The notes beneath the pieces were generated by a model. That model searched no databases. It had not been told where the DNA came from and worked only from the letters and a program-made list of their open reading frames with translations. Made by a program: the position numbers and the translations under genes. 64,000 nucleotides of DNA from Wielerella bovis (GTDB lineage Bacteria > Pseudomonadota > Gammaproteobacteria > Burkholderiales > Neisseriaceae), in NCBI RefSeq assembly GCF_022354465.1, contig NZ_CP092361.1, positions 372,001 through 436,000 of the forward strand. The letters run 5' to 3'. Shown in pieces: positions 22,301 to 30,555 of this stretch. How positions within the stretch are numbered: position 1 is the stretch's first letter; every line of letters begins with the position of its first letter.

Positions 22301-23313
22301 CCCAAATGCGGTTTCACGTCCAACAAGAAAAACAAATTGCCGCGTGGCAGATTCGGTAAAAAGGCTTGCGGATTCACGCCTTGACCTTCCAAGCGAATGC
22401 GTCCAATCATTTTGCTTAAATTGGTGGCAAACGGACGCACTTGCGTATCGGCATGCAAACCCACGCCGTTCCCCGTCAAATCGGTGGTCAGAATAATATC
22501 GTTCAGGCTGCCTTTTACGTCCAAAATATTTTCTACTTCAATATCATCCAACATACCATTAGATAATAATGTGCCTTGCAAAGCAAATGGCGATTGTGTA
22601 CTGGCTTTCAGGCTGCCTTCGGTATTTGCCCAATAGGTTTTGAGCGATTTAACTTGCAAATCATGTTGTTGATGATTGTAGGTATAGCTCGCCAATGCGC
22701 CGCCCAATATTTCCAGCTTGTCTTCGCCTTGCGTGATTTTGCCGATTTCCAATACATCCAGCGCAACTGTGAATGGCAAACCGATGCTATCGGGCTGTTG
22801 TGGCGGTGGGCTATCGGGTTCGGGCGGTGTCGGTTTGGGTGTAATGTGAATATCGCCAATAGACAAGCGATTGATATGCAAATGTTTTTGCCACAATTCT
22901 TGCGCCTGCCATTGAAAATTCAGGCTGCTGATGTCTAAATCAGATTTTTTGGTTTGTACGCGGATTTTGTCGGCAGAAAAACCGTCCAAAATCGTGCCAG
23001 ACAAAGTATCAGACGTGATTTGCACATGGGCGTATTTCGGTAATTGATACACGGCAAAACGCAAGCCGCTTTCCGTATTCAGCAACCAAGTCGCTCCCAC
23101 CGCCACGCCGCCCAACAAAACCACACAACCGCCGATTAGGTATTTGAGTAATCGGCGTTTTTTGGGTGGTTTGGGGGTTTCAGGCTGCGTAGCGGTTTCT
23201 GGCGGTACAAGTTCAGAAGTATCTTGCTGCAACATTTTCGGCTCGTAGCGCGGTTTTTCAATTTCGTCTGTCATAGTGGCGTAGGCGTGTGAAAATAGGG
23301 CGTATTTTGACAT
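19363..23313 (-). CDS. tamB: Translocation and assembly module protein TamB
   Basis: A very long (1316 residues) AsmA-like periplasmic bridge protein. One membrane anchor lies at about 52-78 (KKRRLLKYLIGG then VVLLGGVAVGATWLL), followed by more than 1,100 residues of repetitive beta-strands and the conserved DUF490 C-terminus (DLIIKKGIISFVGPITRP, NLNIRAERR, YLGYEAGLETASQSVKLVYQLSRSF). Such proteins link inner and outer membranes for outer-membrane protein assembly and phospholipid transport. tamA is not adjacent in this window. The gene is rich in DUS-related sequences read as GSLK/GSLN. The start may be the later ATG giving MTDEIEKPRYEP; neither has a clear ribosome-binding site. Confidence 0.92.
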   Translation of the reverse strand: MSKYALFSHAYATMTDEIEKPRYEPKMLQQDTSELVPPETATQPETPKPPKKRRLLKYLIGGCVVLLGGVAVGATWLLNTESGLRFAVYQLPKYAHVQITSDTLSGTILDGFSADKIRVQTKKSDLDISSLNFQWQAQELWQKHLHINRLSIGDIHITPKPTPPEPDSPPPQQPDSIGLPFTVALDVLEIGKITQGEDKLEILGGALASYTYNHQQHDLQVKSLKTYWANTEGSLKASTQSPFALQGTLLSNGMLDDIEVENILDVKGSLNDIILTTDLTGNGVGLHADTQVRPFATNLSKMIGRIRLEGQGVNPQAFLPNLPRGNLFFLLDVKPHLGEHIALDGSLDLRNENPETSDQNGIPIRHLVGKFHINDSGAVDIAHASADLMKNGTVLLSGGIYAEKQTLNLTAELNNITAADVISTPIQGVLNGTIRAHGTFDTPQANWQLHTERADSSGSLKIVSDSKNKQQTLHIEKGIVKPKDGGELQLSGSLELFQNQKLQAEIKSAAFNPAKLYPDLPEGNVNGSIKATGELAKLAFHTEMAFAPSTLSGAPLSGSGKVSYENSHLSRADTAIKLGNNLINTQGAFGKKGDTLAVDINAPQLDLFGFGLQGLLTAKGTLTSTADNFTQLDAKLDGQARGFSVGNELKIQHADFRLHGSPDPNRPLDVMLKGNGIVAGGTAIDNVDAALNGSLRQHTFKAVGSLKIDDKPLTLNLGANGGLNDKNQWHGTVNTLDVSGALQLRLQNAMKLEAGAERVVMSAARWSALNGSLNLDSFVWDKQAGLTTKGNANGLQLEQLHNFYAPPVQHNLVIAADWDMAYSNAPRGFLNVKQQSGDVILPNRKQPLNLQNFVVNSTLDGRGIHSKINANTALSQISGNYSILQAFGNGALTAAPVSGSLKITVDDLATSLKSVMPVGQIIKGSLNADVAIGGTVGEPKFNGTINGENLYYRNRQVGVILDNGSLKSRVEGQKWLIDALQFKRKGGTVTLTGSAAYLNEAPDVNAKLRFERYPILDQPSRRLTLSGDSDVLYTAQGVTLNGSLKTDEGRFGFQESSAPSLDDDVVIVGENKPAPAAPMPFKLNLSFDLADKFHFSGEGLNVNLGGSLKLTSSNTSDVNATGSVNVIRGRYKAYGQDLIIKKGIISFVGPITRPNLNIRAERRNSPVGAGVEVLGNLEAPRVNLVANDPMSEKDKLSWLILNRASSGTSTDEAALATAAGAFLAGRLNDKVGLVDDFGLSSQQTRNATTGEMNPAQQVLTFGKQINRDIYLGYEAGLETASQSVKLVYQLSRSFQAIMRAGTESSGGEIKYIKRFD

Positions 23314-23482
23314 ATTTTTCAGGCTGCCTGAATAGTTGGGCAGCCTGAAAAACGGTAATTTTAGGTATATTGGTTTTACTTTTGTGATTTATCTATTATA
23401 TGATGTTTTCAGGCAGCCTTTTATTGTGAGATTTTGTTGCATAGAGAAAAAGGCAGCCTGAAAACCGTTACAGGAAAATAGA

Positions 23483-24007
23483 TTGATGAAAAAATTATGG
23501 ATTTTGTTGGCGATGTGTCTGTCCATCGCTCACGCCACAGCGAAAAATATCCCCATACCACACAGTTACACCGCCACCGTTACCCATATTCACGATGGCG
23601 ATACCATTCGCGTACTGGATGAACAGGGGCAAAAACAGCGTATTCGTTTGGCGTACATTGATGCGCCAGAAGTGTCGCCCGCTCAAGCGCATGGCATCGC
23701 CAGTCGTGATGCCTTACGCCAATTATTGACACGCCAAACTGTACGCATAGATGTTTGGGATATTGACCGATATGGCCGTCAAGTGGCAAGGGTTATGCTG
23801 GATAATCAAGATATTAACCTAACGCAAATCCAAACAGGCAATGCATGGCACTACCGCAGTATTGCGCGGAAAAATCAGCATCAACAGGATTATGAGTACT
23901 ATCAAGCAGCAGAGAATCAGGCAAAATCTGCACGATTGGGATTGTGGCGCAAGCAAAAACCAGTTGCTCCTTGGCATTTTCGGCAACAAAATAGGCAAGC
24001 TAAATAA
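23483..24007 (+). CDS. Secreted thermonuclease-like protein (SNase fold)
   Basis: 174 residues. Residues 1-20 are a signal peptide (MMKKLWILLAMCLSIAHATA). The SNase domain shows HIHDGDTIRVLDEQG, QRIRLAYIDAPEVS (first catalytic Arg and the Asp/Glu region) and DIDRYGRQVARVML, then the C-terminal GLWRKQKPVAPWHFR typical of bacterial thermonuclease homologues. It probably degrades DNA or RNA in the periplasm or outside the cell. In Neisseria a homologous nuclease (Nuc) degrades extracellular-trap and biofilm DNA. A DUS lies 20 bp upstream of the start. Confidence 0.85.
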   Translation: MMKKLWILLAMCLSIAHATAKNIPIPHSYTATVTHIHDGDTIRVLDEQGQKQRIRLAYIDAPEVSPAQAHGIASRDALRQLLTRQTVRIDVWDIDRYGRQVARVMLDNQDINLTQIQTGNAWHYRSIARKNQHQQDYEYYQAAENQAKSARLGLWRKQKPVAPWHFRQQNRQAK

Positions 24008-24092
24008 GGAGATATTTAAATAAATTAATATCTTATAAATATTTTTCAGGCTGCCTTAATCTAAAATATTTTGATACAGGAAAAGATAAAAT

Positions 24093-24199
24093 TATAGTGG
24101 ATTCAATTTAAATCAGGACAAGACGACAGCGACCGCCGTGTACACCTAGTACATAAGGGAGCTGGCAACGCTGTACTGGTTTAAATTGAATTCACTATA
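24093..24199. repeat. CREE, common subtype
   Basis: 107 bp from TATAGTGGATTCAATTTAAA to AATTGAATTCACTATA with the full common core. It separates the nuclease gene from rpsP; the 24008-24332 gap otherwise has two DUS and no gene. Confidence 0.92.
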
Positions 24200-24332
24200 T
24201 CAAAAGGCAGCCTGAAACCCAGTTTGAAATCACAAAAACCCAAAAAATCAAATAATACTTGCCTAAATCCATATAAACAAACTAAAATACGCGGTTTTCT
24301 ATATTTAGCAATTTTTCCACAAGGAATTAACA

Positions 24333-24581
24333 ATGGTAGTTATCCGTTTAGCCCGTGGTGGCTCTAAAAAACGTCCTTTTTACAATATCATCGTAGCTGA
24401 CAGCCGCAGCCGCCGCGATGGTCGTTTCATTGAACGCGTGGGCTTTTACAACCCAGTTGCTAATGAAAAACAAGAGCGTGTTCGCATTCATGCTGACCGT
24501 TTGAACCACTGGATTGGTCAAGGCGCGCAATTAAGTGATGCTGTTGCTAAATTGGTTGCTGAACAAAAAGCTGCTGCTTAA
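24333..24581 (+). CDS. rpsP: 30S ribosomal protein S16
   Basis: 82 residues beginning [19 protein letters not shown] and containing [23 protein letters not shown], the S16 signature; the length is normal. AAGGA precedes the ATG. It is first in the conserved rpsP-rimM-trmD-rplS operon, with rimM starting four bases after its stop. Confidence 0.98.
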   Translation: MVVIRLARGGSKKRPFYNIIVADSRSRRDGRFIERVGFYNPVANEKQERVRIHADRLNHWIGQGAQLSDAVAKLVAEQKAAA

Positions 24582-24584
24582 TCC

Positions 24585-25094
24585 ATGAGTGAAATACAAA
24601 ACTGGGTAGCCATGGGCTATATCAAAGGCGCGTTTGGTGTGAGAGGTTGGTTGAAAGTTCAACCTAGCACCGAATACACCGATAGCCTGTTGGACTACCC
24701 TGAATGGCGTTTAATTAAAGGCAAAGACGTACAAATTGCCAAAATTGAAGCAGGTAAAGCTGTTGGTGGCGAATTGCAAGTCAAATTTGCTCATATCAAT
24801 GACCGCGATGCAGCTGCTTTGATGCGAGGTTACACCATTGAAATACCACGCGAAAGTTTTGCAGAAACCGAAGAAGATGAGTTTTATTGGACAGATTTGG
24901 TGGGTATGCAAGTCGTAAACCGTGATAGTGTTGCTTTGGGCAAAGTGGTGAAATTGATGGAAACGGGCGCGCATGATGTTTTGGTTATTCATGGCGAATA
25001 CGGCGAGAAGCTTATTCCATTTGTATCCCATTTCATTGATGATGTGAACCAAGAAACGCGTACCATTACCGCTGATTGGGGTTTGGATTATTAA
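24585..25094 (+). CDS. rimM: Ribosome maturation factor RimM
   Basis: 169 residues that assist assembly of the 30S head around S19. The N-terminal barrel has [18 protein letters not shown]; the C-terminal PRC-barrel has [22 protein letters not shown] and [13 protein letters not shown]. The stop overlaps the trmD start by one base (TAATG at 25092-25096). Confidence 0.96.
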   Translation: MSEIQNWVAMGYIKGAFGVRGWLKVQPSTEYTDSLLDYPEWRLIKGKDVQIAKIEAGKAVGGELQVKFAHINDRDAAALMRGYTIEIPRESFAETEEDEFYWTDLVGMQVVNRDSVALGKVVKLMETGAHDVLVIHGEYGEKLIPFVSHFIDDVNQETRTITADWGLDY

Positions 25095-25834
25095 TGAAAA
25101 TTCAAGCTATTACACTATTCCCTGAAATGTTTGATAGCATCACGCAATATGGCGTAACGGGTCGTGCGCACAAGCAAGGTATTTGGCAATTTCGTGCCAT
25201 TAATCCACGCCAGTTTGCTGATAATAAGCTGGGTTACATTGATGACCGTCCTTTTGGTGGTGGAGTGGGCATGGTGATGATGGCAGAGCCTTTATTTCAA
25301 GCCATTGAATCAGCAAAACAAAATCTTTCAGGCAGCCTGAAAGTGATTTATTTAAGTCCACAAGGTGTGCCATTGACACACAAAAAAGTGCTTGAATTAT
25401 CACAATTAGATAATTTAGTCTTATTGTGTGGGCGATACGAAGGTGTGGACGAGCGTGTATTGCAAACTTGCGTGGACGAAGAAATCAGCATAGGTGATTT
25501 TGTTGTATCGGGTGGCGAGCTGCCTGCGATGATGTTGATGGATGCGGTGTTGCGCTTTGTGCCTGATGTTTTAGGCGACATGGTGTCGGCGGAGCAAGAT
25601 TCGTTTGCTGATGGTTTGCTGGATTATCCGCATTACACACGACCGACTGAATTTCAGGGTATGGCTGTTCCCGATGTATTGAAATCGGGCAATCATGCGC
25701 TGATTGCGGAATGGCGATTGGAACAATCGTTGCGCCGCACTTTACTGCGCCGTCCAGATTTGCTGGATGAGCGTGATTTACTCCCACAGGAAATCCGACT
25801 TTTAGACAAAATTCGTCAAGAAAGCAACGGATAA
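25094..25834 (+). CDS. trmD: tRNA (guanine(37)-N1)-methyltransferase TrmD
   Basis: 246 residues using S-adenosylmethionine to methylate G37 of tRNAs with G36, preventing +1 frameshifts. It has the SPOUT trefoil-knot motifs [32 protein letters not shown] and [13 protein letters not shown], then [19 protein letters not shown]. Start set at the ATG overlapping the rimM stop, which gives the conserved [13 protein letters not shown]; a slightly longer frame upstream is rejected. An exact DUS inside the gene encodes SGSLKV near residue 82. Confidence 0.97.
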   Translation: MKIQAITLFPEMFDSITQYGVTGRAHKQGIWQFRAINPRQFADNKLGYIDDRPFGGGVGMVMMAEPLFQAIESAKQNLSGSLKVIYLSPQGVPLTHKKVLELSQLDNLVLLCGRYEGVDERVLQTCVDEEISIGDFVVSGGELPAMMLMDAVLRFVPDVLGDMVSAEQDSFADGLLDYPHYTRPTEFQGMAVPDVLKSGNHALIAEWRLEQSLRRTLLRRPDLLDERDLLPQEIRLLDKIRQESNG

Positions 25835-25859
25835 ATCCATATTATATTAGGAACTTAAC

Positions 25860-26231
25860 ATGAATTTGATTGATGTTTTAGAGCAAGAAGAAATCGCTCG
25901 TTTGAATAAAGAAATCCCTGAATTTGCACCTGGTGATACTGTTGTGGTATCTGTGCGCGTGGTAGAGGGTAACCGTAGCCGTTTGCAAGCGTATGAAGGC
26001 GTAGTAATTGCACGTCGCAATCGTGGTTTGAACAGCAGCATGATTGTTCGCAAAATTTCTAGCGGCGAAGGTGTTGAGCGTACTTTCCAATTGTATTCTC
26101 CAACATTGGAAAAAATTGAAGTGAAACGTCGTGGTGATGTACGTCGTGCGAAATTGTACTACTTGCGTGGCTTGACTGGTAAAGCAGCGCGTATTAAAGA
26201 AAAATTGCCTGCTCGCAAACAAGAGGCTTAA
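25860..26231 (+). CDS. rplS: 50S ribosomal protein L19
   Basis: 123 residues with [31 protein letters not shown] and the C-terminal [21 protein letters not shown]; normal L19 length. Last gene of the rpsP operon, followed at once by a strong terminator. Confidence 0.98.
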   Translation: MNLIDVLEQEEIARLNKEIPEFAPGDTVVVSVRVVEGNRSRLQAYEGVVIARRNRGLNSSMIVRKISSGEGVERTFQLYSPTLEKIEVKRRGDVRRAKLYYLRGLTGKAARIKEKLPARKQEA

Positions 26232-26240
26232 TTTTAGATA

Positions 26241-26281
26241 TAAAAACCGCTTCATCATGATGATGGAGCGGTTTTTTTATG
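26241..26281. terminator. Terminator of the rpsP-rplS operon
   Basis: AAAAACCGCTTCATCATGA and TGATGGAGCGGTTTTTTT form a long hairpin with a T-run, usable from both sides. Confidence 0.9.
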
Positions 26282-26314
26282 TTTCACAAAAATTTGTTTT
26301 TAGGCAATCAAAGA

Positions 26315-26899
26315 TTAAATAATCTCTACACCACAATCATTCAGGCTGCTTACTAACCAAAAAATCGGTAAACCAATCAAAGCGTGTGGGTCGGTACTGT
26401 CAATTCGGTGCAATAAAGCTGCGCCCAAGCCTTCACTTTTCGCTGCACCTGCGCAATAAATCGCGTCAGGCTCGCGTGCCAAATAACGCGCAATTTGCTC
26501 ATCGGATAATTCACGCATTTGCACGATAGTAGTGTCTACATGGCTGTTCAGGCTGCCTGAAAGTGTGTTTAATACGCAACAAGCGCTATAAAATTCAATG
26601 CATTGCCCTGATAATTCGTGCAACATTATTGCTGCTTTTTCCTGTGACATGGGCTTGCCAAGTTGTTTGTCTCCACACCATGCCACTTGGTCTGCGCCAA
26701 TAATCAAATGTTGTGGATAAATCTGCGCCAGCGACTGCGCCTTGCCAATAGCTAAACGCAAAGCGGTATCAGGTGCAGTTTCGTGGGGTAGAGGCGTTTC
26801 GTCAAACATGGGCTTGGCAGCAATAAAATCTACGCCCAAATTGCGTAATTGCTGCTGCCTGAAAACTGATGTGGACGCGAGAATAAGTGGTAAAGTCAT
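26315..26899 (-). CDS. Maf-like nucleotide pyrophosphatase, YceF type
   Basis: 194 residues hydrolysing modified or non-canonical nucleoside triphosphates; YceF homologues prefer 7-methyl-GTP. The ASTSVFRQQQL loop at 8-18, FDETPLPHE, the catalytic IIGADQVAWCGDKQLGKP and CAGAAKSEGLG are present, the last matching the YceF rather than the dTTP/UTP-specific YhdE branch. In many genomes yceF precedes yceD-rpmF-plsX; here it is divergent from yceD (124-bp gap) but still next to it. A DUS encodes part of SGSLNS near residue 113. Confidence 0.85.
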   Translation of the reverse strand: MTLPLILASTSVFRQQQLRNLGVDFIAAKPMFDETPLPHETAPDTALRLAIGKAQSLAQIYPQHLIIGADQVAWCGDKQLGKPMSQEKAAIMLHELSGQCIEFYSACCVLNTLSGSLNSHVDTTIVQMRELSDEQIARYLAREPDAIYCAGAAKSEGLGAALLHRIDSTDPHALIGLPIFWLVSSLNDCGVEII

Positions 26900-27022
26900 G
26901 ATGAAATCCTGTTTAAAATATTTAAAGTTGGGAATTTTTCAGGCAGTCTGAAAAAAGTTTATTTCTTGAATTTCCCGAAAAATATTGACTGAAAAGCCAT
27001 AAAATTATATCATGCTCTGTTT

Positions 27023-27520
27023 ATGTTAAACCGAATCTTGATTGACCCACAAGCGTTTGCTATTAAACAAGAAACACGCGACGGCAGCGTGTTGCTCAAT
27101 CAGTTAGACAAGCGCACTTGGTCGCCAGACATTGCCGATACCGCCACTTATATTCACTACACTGTAACAGGTGGTGTGGATAGGTGGCAACGTCCATTTT
27201 TAGATTTATCCGTTTCAGGCAGCCTGAAATTGCATTGCCAACGTTGTATGAGCCTTGTGGATTTTCCTATGAACGAACAGGCACATATTGTGTTGTTTGA
27301 CAATGAAGGCAAATTGGATGAAGCCATGTTTGCCGATGACGATTTGGAAGGCATGATTCTGACCGATGAGTTGGATATTTTAACTTTGGTGGAAGACCAA
27401 TTATTAATGGCTTTGCCCATTTCGCCTAAACACGATGATTGTGGCAATGTTAGTTTAAATAAAGTGAATCAAGATAAACCCAATCCGTTTGGCGTATTGG
27501 CTGGTTTGAAAAAAGGTTAA
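27023..27520 (+). CDS. yceD: YceD family protein (DUF177), 23S rRNA accumulation protein
   Basis: 165 residues. The zinc-binding-type centre [14 protein letters not shown] and the acidic block [33 protein letters not shown] are hallmarks of YceD. The family is linked to ribosomal RNA processing or large-subunit biogenesis and is nearly always just upstream of rpmF, as here (35 bp gap). An exact DUS encodes SGSLKL immediately before the Cys pair. Confidence 0.9.
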   Translation: MLNRILIDPQAFAIKQETRDGSVLLNQLDKRTWSPDIADTATYIHYTVTGGVDRWQRPFLDLSVSGSLKLHCQRCMSLVDFPMNEQAHIVLFDNEGKLDEAMFADDDLEGMILTDELDILTLVEDQLLMALPISPKHDDCGNVSLNKVNQDKPNPFGVLAGLKKG

Positions 27521-27555
27521 ACTTTTTAATTTTTATTATTTTTCAGGAGCTTGAA

Positions 27556-27735
27556 ATGGCTGTTCAACAAAACAAAAAATCCCCTTCTCGTCGTGGTATG
27601 CACCGTTCACACGATGCTTTAACTGCGCCTGCGTTGTCTGTAGACAGCGCAACTGGTGAAGTTCATCGCCCACACCACATTTCTCCTAACGGTATGTACC
27701 GTGGTCGTAAAGTGATGAAAGCCAAAGGCGAGTAA
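27556..27735 (+). CDS. rpmF: 50S ribosomal protein L32
   Basis: 59 codons: [19 protein letters not shown], then [20 protein letters not shown]. This is the expected length and the non-zinc form of L32 (no CxxC). CAGGAG lies before the ATG. Co-transcribed with yceD and followed by a terminator. Confidence 0.97.
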   Translation: MAVQQNKKSPSRRGMHRSHDALTAPALSVDSATGEVHRPHHISPNGMYRGRKVMKAKGE

Positions 27736-27761
27736 TTCTAACGATGGTAGGATTAGGAAGA

Positions 27762-27806
27762 AGCCAGTATGGATTATGCATTTGCACTAATCTACTGGCT
27801 TTTTTC
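27762..27806 (+). terminator. Terminator after rpmF
   Basis: AGCCAGTA and TACTGGCT form a stem around an A/T loop, followed by TTTTT. It suggests that yceD-rpmF stops here instead of running into plsX. Confidence 0.8.
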
Positions 27807-27903
27807 GCATAGATGATTTTTTCAGGCTGCTATTTTGTACAATAGCACAAATAAAATTCAGGCTGCCTGAAAGTATAAAATTTAGCAACAAAGGATTAGG
27901 GAC

Positions 27904-28437
27904 ATGGTTCAAAAAGTTTGGTATACCTATGATGATATTCATAAAACCGTAAAAAATATTGCGGCAAAAGTGCAAAATTCTGGCGTGCAATACGATGCAA
28001 TGATTGCTATTGGTGGTGGCGGTTTTATTCCAGCCCGTATGTTGCGTTGTTTCTTGGATATTCCGATTTATGCCGTAACGACTGCGTATTATTTAAACGA
28101 AACCGAAGGCAAAACAGCAGATAAAGTACAAAAAATCCAATGGCTTGACCCTATCCCAGAGACATTGATTGGTAAAAATATTTTGGTGGTGGACGAAGTG
28201 GACGACAGCCGTACCACGATGGAATTTGTGCTGAATGAATTGATTAAAGATGGATTTAACCAAATAGGGGTGGCAGTTATCCACAATAAATTAAAAGATA
28301 AAGTTGGCAAAATTCCCGAAGGCATCGCGTATTTTAGTGGCTTGGATATTCAAGATTGGTGGATTAACTATCCTTGGGATGCGGTAGATATTGATGCACA
28401 TAATCGCCGTGCCGCATCTGGCGTACAAGAAGCATAA
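27904..28437 (+). CDS. Phosphoribosyltransferase family protein
   Basis: 177 residues of the type I PRT fold. The PRPP-binding signature is ILVVDEVDDSRTTMEFVL (around 97-114), and the N-terminal loop is AMIAIGGGGFIPARML. The C-terminal QDWWINYPWDAVD resembles xanthine/hypoxanthine-type PRTs, so a purine base is the likely substrate, but it clearly differs from the second PRT (hpt) at 54.5 kb. It sits between rpmF and plsX, an unusual place, with its own terminator-bounded unit and DUS on both sides. Confidence 0.85.
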   Translation: MVQKVWYTYDDIHKTVKNIAAKVQNSGVQYDAMIAIGGGGFIPARMLRCFLDIPIYAVTTAYYLNETEGKTADKVQKIQWLDPIPETLIGKNILVVDEVDDSRTTMEFVLNELIKDGFNQIGVAVIHNKLKDKVGKIPEGIAYFSGLDIQDWWINYPWDAVDIDAHNRRAASGVQEA

Positions 28438-28513
28438 CTCTTTTTTCAGGCTGCCTATAAACGACTATAACGTTTAAGGCGGCTTTATTATGTAATGATT
28501 TCAGGCTGCCTAT

Positions 28514-28620
28514 TATAGTCATTTCAAATACAAATAGTACAGCGTTGCCAACGCCCTTATGTACTAGATGTACACGGTGGGCGTTGTCGCCTTGCCCTAT
28601 TTTAATTTGAAACGACTATA
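28514..28620. repeat. CREE, second subtype (TATAGTCATT/AACGACTATA ends)
   Basis: 107 bp with ends TATAGTCATTTCAAATA and TTTGAAACGACTATA and core GTACAGCGTTGCCAACGCCC, TGTACACGGTGGGCGTTG and CCTTGCCCTA. Ends and flanks of the core differ from the common TATAGTGGATTC copies. Confidence 0.85.
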
Positions 28621-28705
28621 GATTATCCCTAAATCACAAGGCAGCCTGAAATAAACTGTGTCATAATTTCACATTGAAATTATCATAAATAATAGGATAA
28701 GCGAC

Positions 28706-29749
28706 ATGATTACACTTTCAGTAGATGCTATGGGCGGCGACATCGGTTTAGACGTAACCGCACCAGCCGCCGCCGCATTCCTGAATAAACAAAGTAACGC
28801 ACGTTTAATTATGGTGGGCGACAGCACCAAAATTCAGGCTGCCTTAACACAAGTCAACGCCCCATTAGACCGCATAGAAATTGTTCATGCCAGCGAAATT
28901 GTCGGCATGGACGAAGCACCGCAACACGCACTCAAAAACAAAAAAGATTCCTCCATGCGTATCGCCATTCAACAAGTCAAAGATGGCAAAGCGCAAGCTG
29001 CCGTATCCGCAGGGAATACAGGCGCACTCATGGCAACCGCGCGTTTCGTACTCAAAACCTTATCAGGCATAGAACGCCCCGCCATTGCCAAATTTATGCC
29101 AGCAGCCCAAGGGCATTGCACACTTATGCTGGATTTAGGCGCAAACGTAGATTGCACGCCCGAGCAAATCAACCAATTTGCCATTATGGGTAACGAGTTA
29201 TATCGCGCACTCAAACCAGAATGCACCCAACCACGCATTGGCTTACTTAACATTGGTACAGAAGACATCAAAGGCACAGAAACGGTTAAACAAACTTTCC
29301 AACTGATGCAAACCATGCCATTCAATTTTATCGGCAACGTAGAAGCCAACCACATTTTCAGTAACGAAGTAGATGTTATTGTGGCAGACGGTTTTATTGG
29401 CAACATCGTCCTGAAAACCATAGAAGGCACCGTTAAATTTTCCAGCGGCATTATCCGCCACGAATTTAAACGCAACTGGTTAACCCGATTAAGCGCAATA
29501 GCCGCACTCCCAGTTATCAATGGCTTTAAGAAAGATTTAGACCCACGCCGTTACAACGGTGCTATTTTTCTAGGATTACGCGGCATAGTCATCAAATCAC
29601 ATGGCGGCACAGATGCCACAGGTTTTGCCTATGCGTTGGAAGAAGCTTATCACGAAGCACAAGCCGATAGTCTCACTAAAATAGAACAAGGCATCGCTAC
29701 GCAAATTGCCACAGTTACCGCTGTTGCAAACGAAGAACAGGCAGCCTGA
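28706..29749 (+). CDS. plsX: Phosphate acyltransferase PlsX
   Basis: 347 residues. Converts acyl-ACP to acyl-phosphate for PlsY in phospholipid synthesis. It starts with the conserved ITLSVDAMGGDIGLDVT and contains MRIAIQQVKDGKAQAAVSAGNTGALMA, LLNIGTEDIKG and DVIVADGFIGNIVLKTIEG. fabH, often next, is not found; the downstream gap leads to the porin. Two DUS occur in or at the end of the gene (28835, 29740), the last spanning the final codons and stop. Confidence 0.96.
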   Translation: MITLSVDAMGGDIGLDVTAPAAAAFLNKQSNARLIMVGDSTKIQAALTQVNAPLDRIEIVHASEIVGMDEAPQHALKNKKDSSMRIAIQQVKDGKAQAAVSAGNTGALMATARFVLKTLSGIERPAIAKFMPAAQGHCTLMLDLGANVDCTPEQINQFAIMGNELYRALKPECTQPRIGLLNIGTEDIKGTETVKQTFQLMQTMPFNFIGNVEANHIFSNEVDVIVADGFIGNIVLKTIEGTVKFSSGIIRHEFKRNWLTRLSAIAALPVINGFKKDLDPRRYNGAIFLGLRGIVIKSHGGTDATGFAYALEEAYHEAQADSLTKIEQGIATQIATVTAVANEEQAA

Positions 29750-29755
29750 AACTTT

Positions 29756-29815
29756 TGTGAAACCCAAAACGGTAGGTTAGATTTTTGAATCCGACCTACT
29801 GTTTTGGGTTTCGCA
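29756..29815 (+). terminator. Long hairpin after plsX
   Basis: TGTGAAACCCAAAACGGTAGG and CCTACTGTTTTGGGTTTCGCA make a stem of about 20 pairs; the loop side carries GGTAGG and CCGACCTAC, a short repeat motif also seen at 29986. No clean T-run follows, so it may be a repeat element doubling as terminator. Confidence 0.55.
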
Positions 29816-29869
29816 AAGGTTGATATTAGGAATTTGAAAACTTGGCAGATTCGAGATTCAGAGTGGAGA

Positions 29870-29977
29870 TATAGTCGCTTAAAATAAAAATAGGACAAGG
29901 CGACAACGCCCGCCGTGTACATCTAGTACATAAGGGCGTGGGCAACGCAGTAGTATTTTTAATTTTAAGCAACTATA
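29870..29977. repeat. CREE, second subtype (TATAGTCGCTT ends)
   Basis: 108 bp with ends TATAGTCGCTTAAAATAAAA and TTTTAAGCAACTATA and core AGGACAAGGCGACAACGCCC, GCCGTGTACATCTAGTACAT, GGGCGTGGGCAACGCA. Near-identical to the copy at 35741. Confidence 0.88.
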
Positions 29978-29984
29978 GTTCCGT

Positions 29985-30160
29985 AGGTCGGGCATTTATG
30001 CCCGAATACAGTACACGACAAAAACTTTAGGTTTCCTGAAACTGGTTCCCTCTCCTGTCTGGCGAGGGAGGGAGTAGGTTAGTGGTATAGTGAAGCAAAA
30101 TAAGAAAGATGCAAGGCGACCACATCCACCGTGTACAAAGCTATGGTAGAGCGAATGCTT
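29985..30160. other. Gene-free patchwork of short repeats between plsX and the porin
   Basis: Contains a hairpin GTCGGGCATTTATGCCCGA (about 29986-30004), a half-copy of the GTTCCCTC...GAGGGAGGG repeat seen at 14636 (about 30043-30080), and the left half of a decayed CREE (TATAGTGAAGC, GCAAGGCGAC, CCGTGTACA; 30086 to about 30150). The 29750-30555 interval has no gene. Confidence 0.6.
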
Positions 30161-30388
30161 GATATCCATTCAGTTACGAAATTGGTTGCAATAAACCCAT
30201 TTTCAGGCTGCATTTTGCATAAAACAAGTTCAAAAGTGCAGCAAAAAAGCAACACATTAAAATTTGTTGTAAATGTGCAGCAAAGATGAAAATGAAAAAA
30301 AATAATAATAAACAAAATCTTAAATTGGAAAATAAAGTTGAAGTGCCTTTGTAAGGCAAAAATTTACACCTTTACAACATCAATGTGT

Positions 30389-30417
30389 TTGTCTTTTTTT
30401 CATAAAGTAGCTATATT
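30389..30417 (+). promoter_or_regulatory. Putative porin promoter
   Basis: TTGTCT (30389-30394), a 17-base spacer containing a T-run, and TATATT (30412-30417), about 140 bases before the porin ATG. The spacer homopolymer recalls the phase-variable spacer of meningococcal porA, though there it is poly-G. Confidence 0.5.
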
Positions 30418-30555
30418 AACGACTGCAAAAACTGCAGGGCTTAATATTTTTTAAGTTCGTCAGAAGTTCAGGCGATAATCAAGCTGTATTTTGATGTTTA
30501 TACAGTATCGTCTCAATTTTTATTAATCTTGAAAGTAAACATAAGGAATACAGAA

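Noticed and set aside
19517-22938. Many plus-strand frames opposite tamB
   Set aside because: Antisense shadows; the composition follows the tamB frame and DUS-derived words (FRLP, QAA) recur because of the uptake sequences.
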